Below are positions 58,911 through 64,000 of a DNA stretch of 64,000 bases, one piece after another. Origin of the DNA: an uncultured Roseibium sp. (lineage in GTDB: Bacteria > Pseudomonadota > Alphaproteobacteria > Rhizobiales > Stappiaceae). Location: the NCBI RefSeq assembly GCF_947494555.1, contig NZ_CANLVF010000003.1, forward strand, positions 744,001 through 808,000, given 5' to 3'. Made by a program: the position numbers and the translations under genes. Each line of letters opens with the position of its first letter. Position 1 is the first letter of the stretch. The notes below the pieces were generated by a model. It was not told where the DNA came from. It worked only from the letters and a program-made list of their open reading frames with translations, and did not search any database.

Positions 58911-60386
58911 ATGCAGGTTCAGGAGGCAGGTGGCTCTGAACATTGGAAGCGGGTAAAAAAGCAGCTTCGCGCGGAATTGGGCGATGATGTGTTTACCAGC
59001 TGGTTCGCGCGCGTTGACCTTGAGGAGCATCAGGACGGCACTGTGCGGTTGTCCGTTCCAACCCGTTTCCTTAAGCAGTGGATTCAAAACAACTACAACG
59101 ACCAGCTCATGGGTTTGTGGCAGCGCGAGTGCGACAACGTGCACCGCATTGAGCTGACCGTTCGCGGTGCTATGCGCCCACGTCAGACCCCGGTCAGCCA
59201 GCCAAGTCTTGCTGCGCCCGGAGGTGTCAAGTCTTTGTCCACCGACGCTCGCTCGGATGCACTTGCCGATGCGACCCAGGTTACCCGCGCACAGGCGGCG
59301 ACGGCGGCGCTCGGGCGGGGGGATTCCAATACGGACAGCACCCGAGACGTGCTGCAGGGTGCATCTCTCGATCCGAAATACACTTTCGAGACGTTTGTCG
59401 AGGGAGAATCGAACAATCTTGCGCTGGCTGCAGCCCGTCAGGTCGCAGCAGGTGGTTCAGTTACATTCAATCCGCTTTATCTGCACGCGGCCGTCGGGCT
59501 CGGCAAAACCCATCTGATGCAGGCAGTGGCGGCAAAAGCACGTGCCAACGGCCACAAGGTGCTCTACCTGACAGCCGAGCATTTCATGTACAAATTCGTG
59601 GCGGCGTTGAAATCGCAGTCCGCGCTTGCCTTCAAGGACACCTTGCGCACGATCGACCTCCTCCTGATCGATGACATGCAATTTCTGCACGGCAAGCAGG
59701 TTCAGCAGGAATTCTGCCATACACTGAATGCCCTCATAGATGGCGCTCGCCAGGTTATTGTCGCAGCCGACCGCGCCCCTTCGGATCTCGACACGCTTGA
59801 CGACAGGGTTCGCTCGCGGCTCTCCGGGGGACTGGTCGTTGGCATCCAGGAACCCGATTTCACATTGCGCCGCAATATTCTGGAGTCACGCGTCGAGACA
59901 GCCCAAAAGTCTTATCCTCAGTTCGATGTTCCAGACGGCGTTCTGGACTATGTTGCACGCCATGTGGCGTCCTCAGGACGTGACCTGGAAGGTGCGCTGA
60001 ACCGGCTGATTGCGCATAATCAGCTGACCAACCAGCCGATCACCCAGGAAATGGCCGAATTGACGCTGCGCGACCTGGTGCGCTCCAGCGAACCGCGCCG
60101 TGTCAAAATCGAAGACATTCAACGCGTTGTTTCCAAACACTACAACGTGACGAAGGCTGATCTCCTATCGGCCCGCCGTACACGGACGATCGTACGCCCA
60201 CGTCAGATTGCGATGTATCTTGCAAAGGTCATGACACCGCGCTCACTGCCCGAAATCGGGCGCCGTTTCGGAAACAGGGACCACACAACCGTGCTTCATG
60301 CGGTTCGGAAAATCGAGGAAATGGCCCGCGCCGACTATGCCCTTGCCCAGGAGCTTGAACTGCTCAAACGCATGCTGGATGCCTGA
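58911..60386 (+). CDS. dnaA: Chromosomal replication initiator protein DnaA
   Basis: AAA+ initiator that melts the origin. 491 residues. Domain I ([20 protein letters not shown]) is followed by a variable linker. Domain III has Walker [13 protein letters not shown] and Walker [14 protein letters not shown]. Domain IV has the DNA-binding motif [17 protein letters not shown]; the first position is Asn where many have Gly (GGRDH). AGGAGG precedes the ATG. It is followed by dnaN, recF and gyrB on the same strand. Confidence 0.98.
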   Translation: MQVQEAGGSEHWKRVKKQLRAELGDDVFTSWFARVDLEEHQDGTVRLSVPTRFLKQWIQNNYNDQLMGLWQRECDNVHRIELTVRGAMRPRQTPVSQPSLAAPGGVKSLSTDARSDALADATQVTRAQAATAALGRGDSNTDSTRDVLQGASLDPKYTFETFVEGESNNLALAAARQVAAGGSVTFNPLYLHAAVGLGKTHLMQAVAAKARANGHKVLYLTAEHFMYKFVAALKSQSALAFKDTLRTIDLLLIDDMQFLHGKQVQQEFCHTLNALIDGARQVIVAADRAPSDLDTLDDRVRSRLSGGLVVGIQEPDFTLRRNILESRVETAQKSYPQFDVPDGVLDYVARHVASSGRDLEGALNRLIAHNQLTNQPITQEMAELTLRDLVRSSEPRRVKIEDIQRVVSKHYNVTKADLLSARRTRTIVRPRQIAMYLAKVMTPRSLPEIGRRFGNRDHTTVLHAVRKIEEMARADYALAQELELLKRMLDA

Positions 60387-60554
60387 CGGCAAAATTGCAC
60401 GATTTTCGATCTGAATTGGGGGCGTTCGCACAGAGCGCCCTCTTGCTTTTGACGCCGGTTAAGGGCAGTGTCTTCCCCCGCTCCCAAAGGGAGCCCAAAT
60501 GTCCAAGCTGGTCAGGAATTTCGACCTGGCCCCCCACGAGTATGGAAGAAGCGT

Positions 60555-61673
60555 ATGAAAGCGACCCTCGAGCGGACCGACCTACTCAAGTCCCTGACCC
60601 ACGTTCACCGGGTGGTCGAACGGCGGAATACAATCCCCATCCTGTCGAACGTTCTTCTGCGCGCCGATGGCAGCGCCATCAACCTGAAGGCGACCGACCT
60701 CGACCTGGAAATCGTCGAAACCGTTCCGGCAATGATTGAAATGCCGGGCGCGACCACTGTGCCGGCGCATATGTTTTACGACATTGTGCGCAAGCTGCCG
60801 GAAGGCTCTCAGGTTGTGCTGGAGACAACCGGCGACAACTCGACCCTTGAGATCCGCGCAGGTCGCTCGAAATTCACAGTCCAGATGCTGCCGGAAACCG
60901 ACTTTCCGGATCTCACAGCGGGCGACTTCAGCCATGGCTTCAGCCTGTCTGCTGCCGACGTCCGCAAACTCATCGACACAACGCAATTCGCAATCTCGAC
61001 CGAAGAGACCCGCTATTACCTGAACGGCATCTATGTTCACACGGTCGACGCAGGTTCTGGCCAGCAATTCCGCGCCGTTGCGACCGACGGACATCGCCTT
61101 GCGCAGGCGGAAGTGTCTGCTCCGCAAGGTGCATCGGGGATGCCAGGCATCATTGTGCCGAGGAAAACGGTCGGCGAAATCCAGAAACTCCTGGAAGACC
61201 CGGACGCAAATGTTCAGATCGAACTCTCGGACACGAAAATCCGGATCACCACCGGGTCCGTTGTGCTTACTTCGAAGCTGATCGACGGTACGTTTCCCGA
61301 TTACGGCCGGGTCATTCCGCAGGGCAACGACAAGGAAATGCGCGTCGACCGAGACGAGTTCAAGGAAGCGGTTGATCGCGTTTCGACGATCTCTTCAGAG
61401 CGCGGGCGCGCTGTAAAACTTTCTCTGAACGAGGGACGGATGGTGCTTACCGTCAACAATCCCGATTCAGGCAGCGCCACCGAGGAACTCGCCGTTGAAT
61501 TTGACGCCGACCCGCTCGAAATCGGCTTCAACTCGCGCTATCTGCTCGACATAGCTAACCAGCTCAGCAGCGACACCGCTCTGTTCCGGCTGGCGGATTC
61601 AGGATCACCGACGCTCATCCAGGACAACACGGTCGACGATTGCCTGTTCGTTCTGATGCCGATGCGTGTCTGA
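60555..61673 (+). CDS. dnaN: DNA polymerase III beta subunit (sliding clamp)
   Basis: 372-residue ring-forming clamp that tethers DNA polymerase III. It starts MKATLERTDLLKSLTHVHRV and ends with the family tail DDCLFVLMPMRV. Mid-domain motifs include STEETRYYLNGIYVH and RAVATDGHRLA. The ATG at 60555 has GGAAGAAG upstream. A longer frame to 60468 lacks family support. It lies 168 bp after dnaA; that gap shows no gene. Confidence 0.97.
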   Translation: MKATLERTDLLKSLTHVHRVVERRNTIPILSNVLLRADGSAINLKATDLDLEIVETVPAMIEMPGATTVPAHMFYDIVRKLPEGSQVVLETTGDNSTLEIRAGRSKFTVQMLPETDFPDLTAGDFSHGFSLSAADVRKLIDTTQFAISTEETRYYLNGIYVHTVDAGSGQQFRAVATDGHRLAQAEVSAPQGASGMPGIIVPRKTVGEIQKLLEDPDANVQIELSDTKIRITTGSVVLTSKLIDGTFPDYGRVIPQGNDKEMRVDRDEFKEAVDRVSTISSERGRAVKLSLNEGRMVLTVNNPDSGSATEELAVEFDADPLEIGFNSRYLLDIANQLSSDTALFRLADSGSPTLIQDNTVDDCLFVLMPMRV

Positions 61674-61710
61674 TCCCATGACGAGGGGCAAGTAAGGCAG
61701 GCGTTGCGCG

Positions 61711-62859
61711 ATGAGTGAATTCCGGACAGCGCGACTTACGCGCCTGTCTTTGACCGATTTTCGCAATTACACGCATCTGATCATGCCCATCGCGGCAAAC
61801 ATGGTTGCTTTCGTCGGCGCAAACGGCGCCGGCAAGACCAATATCCTCGAAGCCATCTCGTTTTTGACCGCCGGACGCGGGCTCCGCCGCGCTGCCCTGG
61901 CAGATGCCGCCCGTTCCAGCGGAGACGGCAACTGGAGCGTCGCCGCAACTGTAATCCTGGACGGGCTGGAAACAAAAATCGGAACGGGTCTCGTTGCCGG
62001 CGTCTCGGGCAGGAAAGTGCGGATCGACGGACAGGAAGTCCGCGGCTCTGACGCACTTCTCGATTACATGCGGGTTCTGTGGCTGGTGCCTGCAATGGAC
62101 GGCCTGTTCACGGGATCCGGATCGGACCGCCGCCGGTTTCTGGACCGCCTGACCCTTGCGATTGATCCCGCGCATGGCCGCCGGGTCGCCGATTTCGAAA
62201 ATGCCCTCAGGCAACGCAACCGGCTTCTCGATCAGGGGGGCGCAGACGCTTACCTGAGCGCGCTCGAACAACAGGTTGCCGAAGTCGGGACGGCCGTTTC
62301 GATTGCGCGCCAGGAAACGGTCGGGCTTTTGTCCCATACGATTGAGGACCAGGCAGCGCAGTCTCTGCCGTTTCCGCATGCTTCGCTAGCGCTCGAAGGT
62401 GCCTTTGAAACCGAAACGTCAGGTCTGAGCGCGACGGATCGGGAAGAACGCTATCGGCGCTTCTTGTCGGATGGGCGCGCGCGGGATCGTGCCGCCGGAC
62501 GGACGCTGAGCGGTCCGCACCTGAGCGACCTGAAAGTGCGCCATGCTGCCAAGGACATGCCGGCTGCCCAGTCTTCAACCGGAGAGCAAAAGGCACTTTT
62601 GATCGGCCTTATCCTTGCCCATGCCGAATTGACCGCGAAAGTCAGCGGCATGACCCCGGTGCTGCTGCTCGACGAAGTCGCCGCGCATCTCGATCCGAAC
62701 CGCCGGGCGGCCCTCTTTTCAAAGCTCGATTCACTTGGTGGACAGGTGTTCATGACGGGTACGGATGAAGCCCTTTTCGACGCCCTGCCACCGGCCGCCG
62801 AGATCATAAAGATTTCCGCAGGCGCAAGCCGGCAGATACGGCCCGCTCAAATCCCATAA
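61711..62859 (+). CDS. recF: DNA replication and repair protein RecF
   Basis: SMC-like ATPase of the RecFOR recombination pathway that loads RecA at gaps. 382 residues with Walker A GANGAGKTNILEAIS, the signature SSTGEQKALLIGL and Walker B PVLLLDEVAAHLD. It lies 37 bp after dnaN and 132 bp before gyrB. Confidence 0.96.
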   Translation: MSEFRTARLTRLSLTDFRNYTHLIMPIAANMVAFVGANGAGKTNILEAISFLTAGRGLRRAALADAARSSGDGNWSVAATVILDGLETKIGTGLVAGVSGRKVRIDGQEVRGSDALLDYMRVLWLVPAMDGLFTGSGSDRRRFLDRLTLAIDPAHGRRVADFENALRQRNRLLDQGGADAYLSALEQQVAEVGTAVSIARQETVGLLSHTIEDQAAQSLPFPHASLALEGAFETETSGLSATDREERYRRFLSDGRARDRAAGRTLSGPHLSDLKVRHAAKDMPAAQSSTGEQKALLIGLILAHAELTAKVSGMTPVLLLDEVAAHLDPNRRAALFSKLDSLGGQVFMTGTDEALFDALPPAAEIIKISAGASRQIRPAQIP

Positions 62860-62941
62860 ATCCGCCTGAATCTTATGGTTTTCCACCAGAATCGCTTCGC
62901 TGGTCTCGCGACGGCCCGCCTGCGGTTGAACGCGCCGGTGA

Positions 62942-62958
62942 ACCCCGTATAACGGGGT
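62942..62958 (+). other. Short perfect inverted repeat in the recF-gyrB gap
   Basis: ACCCCGT-ATA-ACGGGGT (62942-62958) lies 33 bp before the gyrB ATG. There is no T-run. It may be a supercoiling-sensitive or leader element, or chance. Confidence 0.35.
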
Positions 62959-62991
62959 GAGAAAAGACAAACCGATTGGTGATTGATTCGC

Positions 62992-64000
62992 ATGAGCGAC
63001 ACATCCACGTCAGAGCCTAATCCGACCCCGGAAACCGACAACGGCGCCGAATACGGGGCCGACTCCATCAAGGTGCTCAAAGGGCTCGATGCCGTGCGCA
63101 AGCGGCCTGGCATGTATATCGGAGACACCGATGACGGCTCGGGTCTGCATCACATGGTCTATGAGGTGGTCGACAACGCGATCGACGAGGCACTTGCCGG
63201 ACACGCTGACCATGTAACCGTCACACTCAACCCCGACGGCTCGGTCACAGTTTCGGACAATGGCCGCGGGATCCCGACCGACATGCACTCCGAAGAAGGT
63301 GTCTCGGCCGCCGAGGTCATCATGACGCAGCTTCATGCTGGCGGAAAATTCGACCAGAACTCGTACAAGGTATCAGGCGGTCTGCACGGCGTGGGTGTCT
63401 CTGTTGTGAACGCGCTTTCCAACAGGCTCGACCTGCGGATCTGGCGCGACGACAAAGAGCACTTCATGACCTTCGCACATGGCGAAGCGCAAGGTGCACT
63501 CGAGGTTGTCGGTCCGGCACACGGCAAAAAGGGAACGGAGGTGACGTTCCAGCCATCTTCCGAGACCTTCAGCAAGATCGAGTTTGATTTCAACACGCTT
63601 GAGCACCGCTTGCGGGAACTTGCCTTTCTCAATTCCGGCGTACGCATCATTCTGACAGACAAGCGCGGCGTTGAGGATGTGGTCGAGGAGCTCTTCTATG
63701 ACGGGGGGCTGGAAGCCTTCGTACGCTACCTTGATCGTGCCAAGCATCCGCTGATCGAAGAACCCATCACCATGAAAGCTGAAAAGGACGGCATCACCGT
63801 TGAAGCGGCGATGTGGTGGAACGACAGTTACCACGAACACGTTCTGTGCTTTACCAACAATATCCCGCAGCGCGACGGCGGCACGCACCTGGCGGGATTC
63901 CGTGCCGCGCTGACGCGGCAGGTCACCGGCTATGCTGAATCCACCGGCCTAATGAAAAAGGAAAAGGTATCGCTCTCCGGTGACGATTGCCGTGAGGGAC
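62992..64000 (+). CDS. gyrB: DNA gyrase subunit B (3' truncated by window edge)
   Basis: First 336 residues of the ATPase subunit of DNA gyrase; the frame is open to the end of the window. GHKL ATPase motifs are intact: [12 protein letters not shown] (Glu and Asn of motif I), [11 protein letters not shown] and [15 protein letters not shown]. It also has the [11 protein letters not shown] motif of the transducer domain. The ATG at 62992 gives the start [14 protein letters not shown]. Full-length GyrB has about 800 residues, so more than half is outside. Confidence 0.97.
   Translation, partial: MSDTSTSEPNPTPETDNGAEYGADSIKVLKGLDAVRKRPGMYIGDTDDGSGLHHMVYEVVDNAIDEALAGHADHVTVTLNPDGSVTVSDNGRGIPTDMHSEEGVSAAEVIMTQLHAGGKFDQNSYKVSGGLHGVGVSVVNALSNRLDLRIWRDDKEHFMTFAHGEAQGALEVVGPAHGKKGTEVTFQPSSETFSKIEFDFNTLEHRLRELAFLNSGVRIILTDKRGVEDVVEELFYDGGLEAFVRYLDRAKHPLIEEPITMKAEKDGITVEAAMWWNDSYHEHVLCFTNNIPQRDGGTHLAGFRAALTRQVTGYAESTGLMKKEKVSLSGDDCREG

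Overview
The window reads as chromosomal core DNA from an alphaproteobacterium, most likely Hyphomicrobiales (Rhizobiales) and perhaps the Stappia/Labrenzia/Roseibium group. The genus is inference. The order is supported by the gene order metK-trmB-rimP-nusA-ylxR-infB-rbfA-truB-rpsO-pnp, a hslV-GNAT-hslU cluster, pmtA next to dnaJ-dnaK, a CycM-type membrane-anchored cytochrome c, a Fur/Mur-type regulator, a PraR/PhrR-like XRE regulator, and rpsT-dnaA-dnaN-recF-gyrB. Coding density is high. I saw no rRNA, tRNA, CRISPR array, prophage or intact insertion sequence.

Layout. 0-1.1 kb: 3' part of a lytic transglycosylase gene. 1.2-9 kb: a leftward yej-type peptide ABC importer operon with two tandem binding-protein genes. 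9-14 kb: diguanylate cyclase, cytochrome c, then rightward kdsB-pheA-pfkB. 14-18.6 kb: gpmA, dapB, pnp, rpsO. 18.8-20.6 kb: a divergent TauE/LysR pair that splits rpsO from truB. 20.6-30.9 kb: truB, rbfA, infB, ylxR, nusA, rimP, trmB, metK and an XRE regulator. 31-39.8 kb: lnt, corC-like, ybeY, phoH-like, miaB, plsC, fur/mur, rimI, tsaB. 40-44.4 kb: nfuA, universal stress protein, hslU-GNAT-hslV, FMN reductase. 44.5-45.6 kb: an unrecognised protein with an N-terminal peptidoglycan-binding-like domain. 45.9-49.9 kb: pmtA-dnaJ-dnaK. 50-52.9 kb: a GRDP-like membrane protein with AlkB, and a MAPEG/TetR divergent pair. 52.9-57.7 kb: ubiB-ubiE, mutM, enoyl-CoA hydratase, rpsT. 57.7-64 kb: an AT-rich gap, a rhodanese, dnaA, dnaN, recF and the 5' part of gyrB.

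How the genes work together. Most of the window is housekeeping: transcription/translation and RNA decay (nusA, infB, rbfA, rimP, truB, rpsO, pnp, ybeY, miaB, trmB, tsaB, rimI), protein quality control (dnaKJ, hslUV), envelope biogenesis (lnt, plsC, pmtA, kdsB), ubiquinone synthesis (ubiB, ubiE) and replication start (dnaA, dnaN, recF, gyrB). Left of about 50 kb most genes run leftward. From mutM onward all run rightward, which would fit a replication origin or domain boundary near 50-58 kb.

I found no clearly new multi-gene system. The best leads are the AT-rich block before the dnaA cluster, the orphan peptidoglycan-binding-domain protein, the GRDP-AlkB pair, structured leaders of rpsO, pnp, metK and dnaA, a compact palindromic repeat between truB and rbfA, and a repeated operator in front of the LysR gene. 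All start-site choices, terminators and operators were read by eye and none was computed.
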